Below, in pieces: positions 8,158-16,740 of a DNA stretch of 33,972 nucleotides (positions within the stretch are counted from its first letter, which is position 1; the number at the start of each line of letters is the position of its first letter). The notes under the pieces are model-generated. The model searched no databases. It was not told the DNA's origin and was given only the letters and a program-made list of their open reading frames with translations. Both the position numbers and the translations under genes were made by a program. The stretch is from assembly GCA_024682995.1 (NCBI GenBank), contig JAIKYR010000167.1, forward strand, positions 1-33,972, in the 5' to 3' direction. Source of the stretch: Bacteroidales bacterium (lineage in GTDB: Bacteria > Bacteroidota > Bacteroidia > Bacteroidales > WCHB1-69).

Positions 8158-8631
8158 CTATTCCCCTTTCTCCCGATGGACAGTATGGCGGAATTTGAGC
8201 ATGGCGAGGTTCAGCTCCAGCGTGGTGTCGCTGCTCTGCTTCGGCAGCACATCCGACATCAGGTCCTCCACCAGTTGGCCGCTGCGGTGAAGCAGCCTCC
8301 TCTGCGCGTCCCTATCGTCTTGTTGCTGGGGAATCTCCACCATCACCCGCGACAGTTCCTTCAATTTGGCATAGGCCTCCACGATGGCAATGGTGGTCTG
8401 CACCGCACGCGGACTCTTCAAAATGGTCGCTAACATGTAAAGCCCTTTTTCGGTGAAGGCTTTGGGGAATACGGTAGAGTGCTTTTGTCTTTCGAACCGG
8501 TGGAAATTTTCCACCAGTTCTGCTTTTTCTTGATTATCAAGCATTAGCACATACCCTTCCGGAAACTTTTCCGGATTGTTGCTTACAGCTTCGTTAATTC
8601 GTTTGGTTTCCACACCGTACAGTTCGGCCAC
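8158..8631 (-). CDS. ORF6N-domain DNA-binding protein (copy 2), 5' end lost
   Basis: The open frame starts at a GTG (8631) inside the conserved CDVAELYGVETK block. The reading frame continues upstream without an ATG through the homologous KIITLRNQQVILDCD to a TAA near 8720, so the native start is gone or an unusual codon is used. The C-terminal half is nearly identical to copy 1. The central segment differs completely (LMLDNQEKAELVENFHRFERQKHSTVF here, VFEVDNQEFTFLRSKFSTTKFQKTRQL in copy 1), with conserved flanks. A palindromic repeat at 8753-8826 lies just beyond the missing 5' end. It may be a pseudogene or a poorly expressed variant of a DNA-binding regulator. Confidence 0.6.
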   Translation of the reverse strand: MAELYGVETKRINEAVSNNPEKFPEGYVLMLDNQEKAELVENFHRFERQKHSTVFPKAFTEKGLYMLATILKSPRAVQTTIAIVEAYAKLKELSRVMVEIPQQQDDRDAQRRLLHRSGQLVEDLMSDVLPKQSSDTTLELNLAMLKFRHTVHREKGE

Positions 8632-8752
8632 ATCACAATCCAGAATGACCTGCTGGTTGCGCAGGGTGATGATTTTTTCGAAGATTCCACCGCAAAACGC
8701 GTATCGTTATCCGTACAGCATTCCGCAAACGCGCCAACGATGTGATTCCCCC

Positions 8753-8826
8753 GCAGGCCTCCGGCCTGCGCTGTTGTGCGGATGCGTCATCTGCGCTACC
8801 AACCCCGGCACCCCTCTGGGGTGCGG
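8753..8826. repeat. Second copy of the GC-rich palindromic repeat
   Basis: GCAGGCCTCCGGCCTGC at 8753-8769 is followed by GCTGTTGTGCGGATGCG and CTACCAACC, then the hairpin CACCCCTCTGGGGTG. This is the same order as at 7899-7972. It lies between ORF6N copy 2 and the end of the transglutaminase-like gene. Confidence 0.65.
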
Positions 8827-8833
8827 CTACGCA

Positions 8834-10321
8834 CTATTGCAATGAAATCACCGTTCTATCGGATGGGGAGAATTCCGGCATCTCCATCCCCACAGTGGCG
8901 CCAATGTATGTTGGATCACAAATCACATACCGTTTCCCCTTATGGTCAACAGATTTTCCATTCATATCCACAGGGAAATGCACCGCCGTGGCAATGTGGC
9001 CCGGATAATCAATGAGGACAACATCCAAATTCAAAAGATGGCGCACCAAGAAAGCGAAGAGTACACTACGGTCTTCGCAATCGTTTTTCGGATAAAAGTA
9101 GTTTTCCTCACAGAAAAACGGCTTCTCATAGCCGAACTGCTCGTCATCCGTTGCATAGCCAAATCCGAATTGCACATATTCTAACAACAATTTTGTTGCC
9201 TCAACCGGTGTAAGATTTTCAATATAAGGCTTAATGATTCGATCCACGGAGGCACAAAACTCCTTACTGGGTACTGCATTGGCATACACTTCGACGTCCA
9301 CTTGCGGGTATGTCTTATAAAGCTCTATCATATTCATGTTGACACGGATAAGCGTGTCTGGCATCCCGTTAGAAACAGGTTTTAGCGGATGGCGGATGTG
9401 CATGTCCAACGCTTGCGTGCGTTTCGGAAAAGGGATGTCGTAGGTGCGGAACGACATTGTATTCTTGCTGTTTTTCAATTCAGGATCAGTTTCGAAGATG
9501 TAATAACGGATTCCAGCAATATCCGCATAAGAAATCCCGTACAACTGCTGATCCACCGCCAACAGAGAGAACAGATGAGCATTCCCGAAGCCCACCTTGG
9601 CCTCCATGCCGAGCTGGTTAAGCAGGAACACAGCCATTACAGCCTGCTCGTCATATTGATCGGGATAGGTCTGATTGGCCAGTTCCAACACCAGTTGATA
9701 TGTGGCCCAATCGTTGAATCTCCGTTCCGCTTGCGCTTTCTGGCATGTTTGCAACATTGGTTCGTAATCACATTCCGACAACCGGATCCAAAAGTTGGAG
9801 ACGTCTTTGGCTGAGATGCCAGATAGACTTTTTGGGAAAGGATTCTTCTGTATCTGGATATCTTCACCAAACAAGTTGAATTCCATCCTGTTTAGCTGCT
9901 CCGATGACGGTGCGGACGGCGTATTGTCTTGCGGGAGATCGTTGGGTGCGTCCGGCTGCAACGGCTTTACCGGCTCAGGCAGTTTCATATCCGGCAAAGA
10001 TGGTCTCACGGGCTCCGGTTTCAGAGGATCATTTGGTTTCAACGGATTTATCTTGGGCAGTGGGGATGGTGTTTTTGTCGGGGCTTCCGGTGCCTTTACA
10101 GGCTTTGGTTTCGGATCACGCACCTTGGGCTGCATTCCCATAAAAGATTTCATGTTTGCTTCCATCGCCTGCGCAAACTGCTTGTTTATGCTGTCCGCAA
10201 AACTGTTGAACTGCTGTTGGCTGCGGTTCAGAAACGCATTGAATTCATCCTCGAAATTCTGTGCATGTCCCAATATGGCAACGCCCAACAACAAAATACT
10301 GATGACCCACTGTTTTTTCAT
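8834..10321 (-). CDS. Secreted transglutaminase-like protein with proline-rich linker
   Basis: A 495-residue exported protein. The signal peptide MKKQWVISILLLGVAILGHA precedes Q. A helical segment (about 22-65) and a long Pro/Lys-rich linker (about 68-140, many KP and LP steps) would span a surface or periplasmic gap. The C-terminal half (about 370-495) has a transglutaminase/cysteine-protease-fold signature: Cys in KNDCEDRSVLFAFL, His in PGHIATAVHF and Asp in ICDPTYIGA, all in the expected order. The enzyme could cleave or cross-link envelope proteins; the substrate is unknown. It is the last gene of the minus-strand sigma-caspase array, separated from the previous gene by 98 nt that contain a palindromic repeat, so it may be transcribed separately. 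Confidence 0.72.
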   Translation of the reverse strand: MKKQWVISILLLGVAILGHAQNFEDEFNAFLNRSQQQFNSFADSINKQFAQAMEANMKSFMGMQPKVRDPKPKPVKAPEAPTKTPSPLPKINPLKPNDPLKPEPVRPSLPDMKLPEPVKPLQPDAPNDLPQDNTPSAPSSEQLNRMEFNLFGEDIQIQKNPFPKSLSGISAKDVSNFWIRLSECDYEPMLQTCQKAQAERRFNDWATYQLVLELANQTYPDQYDEQAVMAVFLLNQLGMEAKVGFGNAHLFSLLAVDQQLYGISYADIAGIRYYIFETDPELKNSKNTMSFRTYDIPFPKRTQALDMHIRHPLKPVSNGMPDTLIRVNMNMIELYKTYPQVDVEVYANAVPSKEFCASVDRIIKPYIENLTPVEATKLLLEYVQFGFGYATDDEQFGYEKPFFCEENYFYPKNDCEDRSVLFAFLVRHLLNLDVVLIDYPGHIATAVHFPVDMNGKSVDHKGKRYVICDPTYIGATVGMEMPEFSPSDRTVISLQ

Positions 10322-10353
10322 ACTTGATTGGATGTTTGTCGTTCTACATAAAA

Positions 10354-10400
10354 CCGGGGGCTTGCACCCCCGGCTGTGTTCGGATGCCCTTTCAGGGCCG
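10354..10400. repeat. Palindromic repeat (two adjacent hairpins) in the array
   Basis: CCGGGGG (10354-10360) pairs with CCCCCGG (10367-10373), followed by GCTGTGTTCGGATGC and a second hairpin, GCCCTTTCAGGGC. The CTGTGTTCGGATGC phrase resembles CTGTTGTTCGGATGC of the repeats at 7899 and 8753, so all three probably belong to one dispersed family. The first hairpin could also act as a processing or attenuation site between the LPP20-like gene and the transglutaminase-like gene. Confidence 0.55.
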
Positions 10401-10419
10401 TTTAAGGATATTGTTTTGA

Positions 10420-11166
10420 TTATTCGGCAATTTCATCGTATTGGGACAAATCCTTCGCCACCTGCTCCATGATTTTGTCCATACCGAGCAGTTTTTCCAG
10501 TTTAGCCTTGTTGATATCAGATTCCTTCTTGAGTTCCTCCAACATCACTTCACGAGCAATGGATACAGCGGCCTTCAGATCATAGAACATGACAACGCGC
10601 ACCTTGTAGTTACCGTTACTCAACAGCTGATAGATTTCAAGGGTTTTAAAAGTACGGCCCAACTTCTCGGACACGATTCCTTTTGCATTTTCGATCGTTT
10701 TGGAAATTGATGTGGCCTCCGTCGTACTAGTCTGATTGTTGACAAGTTCCATCTCCACATAGGAGGCCACGCTGCTGCTCACTTGGGAGGCGATACGGAG
10801 CTTGGCCACGTTGTCGGCCATGGACTGTGCGGCGGTGTAGGTGTTGCCGGTGGCCTCCACGCGTCCTGCAATGTAGCGCGGGATGCCGGGGGTCTCTTCT
10901 TCCATTTCCTTCATCCATGTTCTGTCAAGTTGCTTGGCGATGGGAAGAGACATGGTCTTCCAGCCTTGCCGTTCTAATTTCTTGGCCGTCTTATAGGCAA
11001 GTTTCTCATCTTTTTTGTAAAGGGCTTTTCGGAGTTCGTTCTGTTCTTTCTGGTACTCCTTCTTTTCCTTTTTCTGCTGCTTGTCGGTTTGCGCGGAAGC
11101 GGGTCCTGCCATCAAAATACCGATGGCCAGAATCATCATGCTGAATAATTTGATTGTTCTTTTCAT
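10420..11166 (-). CDS. LPP20-like secreted protein
   Basis: The ATG at 11166 (MKRTIKLFSMMILAIGILMAGPASAQ) gives a 248-residue exported protein; the track start eight codons earlier lacks support. A highly charged helix (about 27-60, QKKEKKEYQKEQNELRK) is followed by a domain with GRVEATGNTYTAAQSMADNVAKLRIA, the pattern of LPP20/FlgT-N-like envelope proteins in which an alanine-rich helix follows a variable strand. The C-terminus is a charged helix. No enzymatic residues are evident, and a structural or scaffolding envelope role is likely. The DUF4384-like gene upstream has a related N-terminal pattern (TATGSYVAGNNETPAYGQAQ), so the two may be partners or distant paralogues. A 206-nt AT-rich spacer separates them. 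Confidence 0.6.
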   Translation of the reverse strand: MKRTIKLFSMMILAIGILMAGPASAQTDKQQKKEKKEYQKEQNELRKALYKKDEKLAYKTAKKLERQGWKTMSLPIAKQLDRTWMKEMEEETPGIPRYIAGRVEATGNTYTAAQSMADNVAKLRIASQVSSSVASYVEMELVNNQTSTTEATSISKTIENAKGIVSEKLGRTFKTLEIYQLLSNGNYKVRVVMFYDLKAAVSIAREVMLEELKKESDINKAKLEKLLGMDKIMEQVAKDLSQYDEIAE

Positions 11167-11372
11167 TTTTTTGGTTTTAATATTTAACAAATTGAATAAC
11201 TGTCATCGTTTTTACATTACTATATATGCCTAACCATAGCGTAATCTATCAACCCTCATCGTTTTTTCTTATAATATTTTATATGTAATTAATTTACAAT
11301 AACATACACACCAACACCAATACCCAATATCCAATATCCAACAGCCAACGGCCAATAGCTAATGGCTAACGG
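11167..11372. repeat. AT-rich spacer with CCAATA/GGCTAA-type low-complexity repeats
   Basis: The part from about 11309 to 11380 is built of short degenerate units (CCAATA, CCAACA, GGCTAA). It runs into the stop codon of the DUF4384-like gene, whose TAG lies within the repeat. No TAnnTTTG box was seen on the minus strand ahead of the LPP20-like gene, so that gene may depend on read-through. Confidence 0.5.
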
Positions 11373-12227
11373 CTAATCCCTCACAATATTCACCCCATAC
11401 CATTGCACCCGTTTCTCGTTCCGTTTTATTCGGGAAAGCCACGAGATAACATTCTCATAATTAACATCGTCTATGAATGGATATGGCTTTTTAAGAGCGA
11501 CAATCAGAAGGACACCTTGCTCGAGATTCTCTCTTTCATTATCAATTCCCATAGTGTATTCAAAAGGCTTGTCATACAGAAACGGTTTGGTTTCGGGCGG
11601 AAACTGGACAGAAACACCTGCTTTTAGCTGCACATCCTTAAAGATGCCATCTATAGGGAATATTTGTGCGCAGTTGGCAGGCGTTTTCCCGAAGAAAAAG
11701 ATACGAAGATAACAGTCCGCCGTAGGAGTAAAAGCGAATGTCATCCTCTCCTTGTTAAGATATGTATTTTTAATGCCTTCCAATTTGAATTGAAAGTTCA
11801 TGTCCTCATCCGTTTCCTCCACCAGCACTTCGGCGCGGATGGTGGTGCTATATTTGATGAGGCCGTCATTCGTGAATTGTGGCGGTGCATCGGTTTGTTC
11901 CTTCACGCGCACACGGCCCTCCAACTCAATGCGGCCCAGTTCGGAGTTTATTTCCTTGAAATTCTCGGCACCGCTTCCGGTTACGATGATGGCAGTGGAG
12001 GATATGTCCTCCATCACGCCAGCCTCCCGCAGGGCCTGTTTTTTCGCCTCAAACAGCGCTTGCGCCTGTCCGTATGCGGGTGTCTCGTTATTGCCGGCCA
12101 CATAGCTGCCCGTGGCTGTCACCATGCGGGTGCGCTCGCGCTGGGCGGAGAGAGGCGCAACGATTACCAACAGCAATGCCAAGATGATTGTGGTTTGTAA
12201 TATGTGTTTCTGAACAATCCTATTCAT
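11373..12227 (-). CDS. Secreted DUF4384-like envelope protein
   Basis: A 284-residue exported protein with a strong signal peptide (TTIILALLLVIVAPLSAQ). Residues about 35-110 resemble an LPP20/FlgT-like unit (TGSYVAGNNETPAYGQAQALFEAKKQALREAG). Residues about 165-275 resemble DUF4384: FTPTADCYLRIFFF followed by CAQIFPI and later LLIVALKKPYPF, the pattern of a domain that occurs beside peptidases and kinases in envelope-stress contexts. It starts 35 nt after the FISUMP gene and is probably in the same transcript. No catalytic residues are visible. The family assignment is from motif memory and is moderate. Confidence 0.6.
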   Translation of the reverse strand: MNRIVQKHILQTTIILALLLVIVAPLSAQRERTRMVTATGSYVAGNNETPAYGQAQALFEAKKQALREAGVMEDISSTAIIVTGSGAENFKEINSELGRIELEGRVRVKEQTDAPPQFTNDGLIKYSTTIRAEVLVEETDEDMNFQFKLEGIKNTYLNKERMTFAFTPTADCYLRIFFFGKTPANCAQIFPIDGIFKDVQLKAGVSVQFPPETKPFLYDKPFEYTMGIDNERENLEQGVLLIVALKKPYPFIDDVNYENVISWLSRIKRNEKRVQWYGVNIVRD

Positions 12228-12262
12228 GATTTATGATTTGTCACCCAACTTTTCATACCTGT

Positions 12263-12930
12263 TTAATTACGAAGGCAACGAACAGATTGCCCGTAGTACT
12301 TGGAGTAGCTGTACCTGTGCACGCTGGCGTTGTTGTAGAGAAGATAGCGCGAGTAGGCGGTATTGCCATTGTTCTGAGTAGCACTCCAAAAGTAGGCATA
12401 GCTGTAGAGACCGTCGTAGCCGTTGCCATAGTAGCGGCCTGCGGGATGAGCATCAAAACCCGTAGTATTGTTAGCACTCTGATTGTTACCCACAGCACAT
12501 GTGTTGGAACTATTTCCCCAACCTGTGTTGGCAGCCAATGCCTTGGCGATATTTGAGTTGTCGCCGCCGCACACATACTGGCTCTGGCTGCTCACATAGT
12601 TGGTCAGCTGTGTCCATTCCGCATCACTAGGCATATGCCAGCCTGTGGGGCAGACACCTTGTACCCCACTTGGATTTGTACTGGAAGAAGATGAATTACG
12701 CATTGCGGCTTTCCAATTGTACAGATACCCATAGGTGGCGACGTTGGAGGCATTATTGTTTGGATTGTAACGATAGGCGATTGTTGAACTGGTATCGGTG
12801 CCTAAAGGGATTGTCGTACCATTCGCATACCTCGTGGTTCTCAAATTCTCTGCCATCCAGCATTGAGTACCGATTTGCACCGTATAGTATGTGTTATTGT
12901 CAACATCGGTCACTAAGGCGGAACGGGGGC
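12263..12930 (-). repeat. Direct repeat, FISUMP unit 3 (pairs with 13304-13966)
   Basis: DNA of the third FISUMP domain is nearly identical to the second over the N-terminal two thirds; for example, both contain TGTGTCCATTCCGCATCACT on the plus strand. They diverge strongly over 12287-12364. This looks like recent internal duplication with local diversification. Confidence 0.75.
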
Positions 12931-15900
12931 ATGACAGGCCACTGGCGGAAGGACAGGAACTGGAGGTGGAATTAAGAAAGTATGATTCCTGATAGAAGGA
13001 ATCGCCGCCATACCCCATTATAGTGCCATCGTAATAGACCGAATAGGAACCGTGGCCATTGTTGCAGCAGAGACCATCACCATACGAGTCGTTTATAGTG
13101 AAAACATAGCATCCTGTGCCATCCACAAGGATGTCCGGTATATTCTGCACCGTGGTACCCGAATCTGCCAAATCGGAATAGGGGCCACCTGACGCCAGAA
13201 TTGTATTGTTGGACATGTCTTTCACCTGCCAGGTGATATCACTGCCAAATCTGTCTGTTGTCAAGGATACACGAATGACATGCTGGTTGGTGCCGCTTCC
13301 ACCCTCATCGCGCACGCAACGGACCGAAGACCCGACGCGCTTATTGTCGCCGTATCTGCTCAGGGATGCATTGTTGTGGTCAAGACCGCGACCGTAGGCG
13401 GCGAGGCCATTGTTCTGGGTAGTACTCCAGAAGGTAGCACTGAAGGTGAAATTCCAGTACATGACCTCGTAGGATCCAGCAGGAAGGATATTGAAACCCG
13501 TAGTATTATTAGTACTCTGATTGTTACCCACAGCACATGTGGAGGAATTACTACACCAACCAATGCGTGAGGCCAATGCCTTTGCAACGTATGAGCTGTT
13601 GCTGCCGCACACAAACTGGCTCTGGCTGCTCACATAATCGGTCAGCTGTGTCCATTCCGCATCACTGGGCACATGCCAGCCTGTGGGACAGACACCCTGT
13701 ACTCCACTTGGATTTGCACTGGAAGAAGATGAATTACGCATTACAGCTTTCCAATTGTACAAATACCCATAAGTAGTAACATAAGACGAATTATTGTTTG
13801 GATAATAACGATAGGCGGTTGTTGAATTGGTATCTGTGCCTAAAGGGATTGTCGTACCATTCGCATACCTCGTGGTTCTCAAATTCTCTGCCATCCAACA
13901 TTGGGTGCCTATTTGCACCGTGTTGTAAGTGTTATTGTCAATATCTGTCACAGTAGGGGCATTGGGACAAGGCTGACAGTAAGTGACGGAAATGGTATCA
14001 TCGCGAAGGCAACGAACGGAAAGACCATAATTTTTGTACATCGAATAATCGTATATGGAATCGCCATAAAGATATAGAGCCGAGGCATCATAGCTCAACA
14101 TATAGTTGTAGGCATGAAAATTGTCGTATGTAGTAGCCGTCCAAAACACTGCTTTTTCTTTAACACTTGCTATCGATGTGCCTGCCCACCGGAAGCCACC
14201 ACCCCGGGCAGAGAACCCAGAACTATTAGTTGCACCTGTGTTCGGAGACAACCAGTATGTTGTACCCGTGGTTTTCATCTGGCCACCAGGCACCGTCCCA
14301 AGCGTTTCACGAAGTTGCACATGAATTTCATTATACGAAGGAACATGCCAACCTGCTGGGCATAACAGTCCGTCTTCCAACGCGTAGAAATTGTATAGAC
14401 ATCCGTATGATGAAACATTATAATAGCAATAGGCGGCTGAAGTGGTGTTTCCCCAAGAGATGGAATCTTGCACCAAAGGAATAGGAACACCATTGTTAAA
14501 AGTTGTAGTCTTCAAATTCTGCTTCATCCAACACTGCTGGCCAATCTGCACTGTATTGTAGCTATAACCATCAAAATCAGTAATGGAGTTCCCACATGTG
14601 AATGATGAGGTAGTGAAAGTTTTTGTATCACCATACGCCGTCCCACCATTATATATGGCGTATGCCCGCACATAATAGGTGGTGTTAGCCTCCAACCCTG
14701 AAATGTTAAGACTAAAAGAACCCGAACCGCTTCCATTCGCTTTATGGATGTCTGTTAACGTTGGATTTATTGTTGTAGAACTCCAACAAACACCTCGTTC
14801 CGTTACCGTTGCTCCGCCGTTATTCGTCACTATACCACCGCAAGTTGCAGTGGTGGCCGTAAAAGAGGTAACCGTGTTGGTAGTGACGGTAGGAGGAAGA
14901 GGATTTACTGTCACGGTAACATTTGCCGTGCCAGAACATCCATTGCTGTTGGTTCCTGTAACATAATAGACGGTCGTTGTTGTTGGACTGACTGTGATGC
15001 TTGCCGTATTGGCACCATTGCTCCATTGGTAGGTGTTTGCGCCTATTGCGTTAAGAGTGGTACTTCCTCCATAAATAATAGTCGTGTTGCCTGTAATACT
15101 AACATTTACAGTACCACAAAGGGTTGTAAAGGTTTTTTCCGCACCATATGCCGTACCCGCACTGTTGGTGGCATACGCCCGCACATAATAGGTGGTGTTA
15201 TCTGTCAGTCCTGTTATACTGCTAACAAAACTTCCTGTACCACTATTATCATTTGTAAAGCCGAAGTTGTTATTAAGACTTGGATTAGGTGAAGTATTCC
15301 AACAAACACCACAGGCCGTCACGGGAGCACCCCCGTTATTAGTCACCTGGCCGCCGCAGGTGGCGGAGGTACTAGTGATACTGCTTACCGAATTAGTGAT
15401 TACCATCGGTGTGGTTGCGGCGGTTGTAAAGGTTCTTTCTTCCCCATACGCCCTACCCGCACTGCTGCTGGCGAACGCCCGCACATAATAGGTGGCGTTG
15501 GCTGTCAGTCCCGTGATATTGCATGTAAAACTACCAGTGCCACTACTGGCAAGCGCGTGAAGGTTGTTGAATGTAGGATTTGGTGATACGCTCCAGCAAA
15601 CACCTCGTTCCGTCACCGGATTGCCTCCATCATCGGTCACGTTTCCGCCGCAGGTGGCGGAAGTACTGGTAATATTGCTCACCGTATCGGTGGTCACCGT
15701 AGGGCGGACAAGCGTAGTGAACCTTTTCGGAGGCCCGTACACCGTATCCAAAAAATTGATGGCGTATGCCCGAACATAGTAGGAGGCCCCCTCCGTCAGT
15801 CCTGACAAGTCGCAGGTAAAGGAGCCAACACCACCAACATTATCGCACCTGTCGTTGTGCATTGTCGGGTCGGGTGATGTGCTCCAGCAAACGCCGCGTT

Positions 15901-16711
15901 TCGAGATGGGGAGATTGCCATCGGAGATCACAGTAGCGGAACAAGTGGCTGTTGTAGTGGTAATATCGTAAACCTCATCGGTAGTTACGGAAGGTACTAT
16001 AAAATCAAAATTAAAGACTATAGTTTCATTGTCGATTTGCAGTTTTGTCACGGTATTGCTCACATTTTCTCCACTACCTACCCCAGGATAAGCAACATAC
16101 CGCATTTCATCACCCACGTGAAACGGATAGTTCGTATAAGATTTTTCATTATTGAGATAAACTGTAAAATTACCGTTTTTGTCGGTTGTGCCCAAATGTC
16201 GGATGCTGTTTTCTCCTCCATGCCCTTGGTTCACCATCTTGATGGTCATTTGGCCGTCATCCATTCTAGCACTCAACAAGTAGGTTTGCGGCGAGGAAAG
16301 AGTTGCTTGAAACAAGTGTGTGCCTGCGGGTAATGCCGAAAAATGCTGGTTTACGGTCAATTTGCCTGTCACATCATATATTTCCAACAGAACATCGCGT
16401 TTTTCAGGCAGAGCCAGTGCAAACTCAGTAGTGCCATCAAACGGGTTGGGTACATTCTGCATCAGCTGTATCTCTTGCTTTTCCCCGTAATCATCAATGC
16501 CCACCGAACCTAAAACCAATATGGTGTCGGGATAATAAAGTATCTCTTCCCACAGCTGGTCAAGGTTAAAAACGACAACTCTGGAGAGCGGAATACGGTA
16601 GTGGCCGGACCTGTCACGTCCTGTGAAAATGACTGTACGCACTTGGGCGGTTGCCGTCACGCAACATGCTACACACACGAAAACTGCCAATATTTTGTAT
16701 ATTTGTTTCAT
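12263..16711 (-). CDS. Giant surface protein: T9SS-tail-like module, FN3-like repeats and three FISUMP domains
   Basis: 1482 residues from the ATG at 16711; the track begins two codons earlier at a TTG. After the signal peptide (KILAVFVCVACCVTATAQ) comes a module at about 84-163 matching a T9SS type A sorting domain (NVPNPFDGTTEFAL, LEIYDVTGKL, ALPAGTHLF, KMVNQG), which normally sits at the C-terminus. Four FN3-like repeats (VTTxxVxxITxTxATCGG...GVCWS...YYVRAYA...FTT) and one Ig/PKD-like unit fill about 240-703. Three FISUMP (Fib_succ_major) domains follow, at about 705-905, 917-1136 and 1260-1482, each with VQIGxQCWMxxNL and GWHVPS(D/Y). A C-rich SYGDGLCCNNG module lies between the last two. 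FISUMP is a C-type-lectin-like fold, and a binding role at the cell surface is likely. The last two FISUMP copies are near-identical except in their C-terminal third. The gene lies 29 nt after the SUMF1-like gene. Confidence 0.85.
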   Translation of the reverse strand: MKQIYKILAVFVCVACCVTATAQVRTVIFTGRDRSGHYRIPLSRVVVFNLDQLWEEILYYPDTILVLGSVGIDDYGEKQEIQLMQNVPNPFDGTTEFALALPEKRDVLLEIYDVTGKLTVNQHFSALPAGTHLFQATLSSPQTYLLSARMDDGQMTIKMVNQGHGGENSIRHLGTTDKNGNFTVYLNNEKSYTNYPFHVGDEMRYVAYPGVGSGENVSNTVTKLQIDNETIVFNFDFIVPSVTTDEVYDITTTTATCSATVISDGNLPISKRGVCWSTSPDPTMHNDRCDNVGGVGSFTCDLSGLTEGASYYVRAYAINFLDTVYGPPKRFTTLVRPTVTTDTVSNITSTSATCGGNVTDDGGNPVTERGVCWSVSPNPTFNNLHALASSGTGSFTCNITGLTANATYYVRAFASSSAGRAYGEERTFTTAATTPMVITNSVSSITSTSATCGGQVTNNGGAPVTACGVCWNTSPNPSLNNNFGFTNDNSGTGSFVSSITGLTDNTTYYVRAYATNSAGTAYGAEKTFTTLCGTVNVSITGNTTIIYGGSTTLNAIGANTYQWSNGANTASITVSPTTTTVYYVTGTNSNGCSGTANVTVTVNPLPPTVTTNTVTSFTATTATCGGIVTNNGGATVTERGVCWSSTTINPTLTDIHKANGSGSGSFSLNISGLEANTTYYVRAYAIYNGGTAYGDTKTFTTSSFTCGNSITDFDGYSYNTVQIGQQCWMKQNLKTTTFNNGVPIPLVQDSISWGNTTSAAYCYYNVSSYGCLYNFYALEDGLLCPAGWHVPSYNEIHVQLRETLGTVPGGQMKTTGTTYWLSPNTGATNSSGFSARGGGFRWAGTSIASVKEKAVFWTATTYDNFHAYNYMLSYDASALYLYGDSIYDYSMYKNYGLSVRCLRDDTISVTYCQPCPNAPTVTDIDNNTYNTVQIGTQCWMAENLRTTRYANGTTIPLGTDTNSTTAYRYYPNNNSSYVTTYGYLYNWKAVMRNSSSSSANPSGVQGVCPTGWHVPSDAEWTQLTDYVSSQSQFVCGSNSSYVAKALASRIGWCSNSSTCAVGNNQSTNNTTGFNILPAGSYEVMYWNFTFSATFWSTTQNNGLAAYGRGLDHNNASLSRYGDNKRVGSSVRCVRDEGGSGTNQHVIRVSLTTDRFGSDITWQVKDMSNNTILASGGPYSDLADSGTTVQNIPDILVDGTGCYVFTINDSYGDGLCCNNGHGSYSVYYDGTIMGYGGDSFYQESYFLNSTSSSCPSASGLSCPRSALVTDVDNNTYYTVQIGTQCWMAENLRTTRYANGTTIPLGTDTSSTIAYRYNPNNNASNVATYGYLYNWKAAMRNSSSSSTNPSGVQGVCPTGWHMPSDAEWTQLTNYVSSQSQYVCGGDNSNIAKALAANTGWGNSSNTCAVGNNQSANNTTGFDAHPAGRYYGNGYDGLYSYAYFWSATQNNGNTAYSRYLLYNNASVHRYSYSKYYGQSVRCLRN
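13304..13966 (-). repeat. Direct repeat, FISUMP unit 2 (pairs with 12263-12930)
   Basis: This is the partner of the previous repeat, in the same orientation within one gene. The segment 13328-13405 is the divergent counterpart of 12287-12364. Confidence 0.75.
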
Positions 16712-16740
16712 ATTCAAAAAAACATTTGATATTCGTTTTG

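Noticed and set aside
11309-11380. Possible CRISPR-like array from CCAATA/GGCTAA repeats
   Set aside because: Units are very short and degenerate with no spacers, so this is low-complexity intergenic repeat DNA.
12263-16711. A complete diversity-generating retroelement
   Set aside because: No reverse transcriptase or template repeat is visible in the window, and third-position changes occur. Only the hypervariable pattern is reported.
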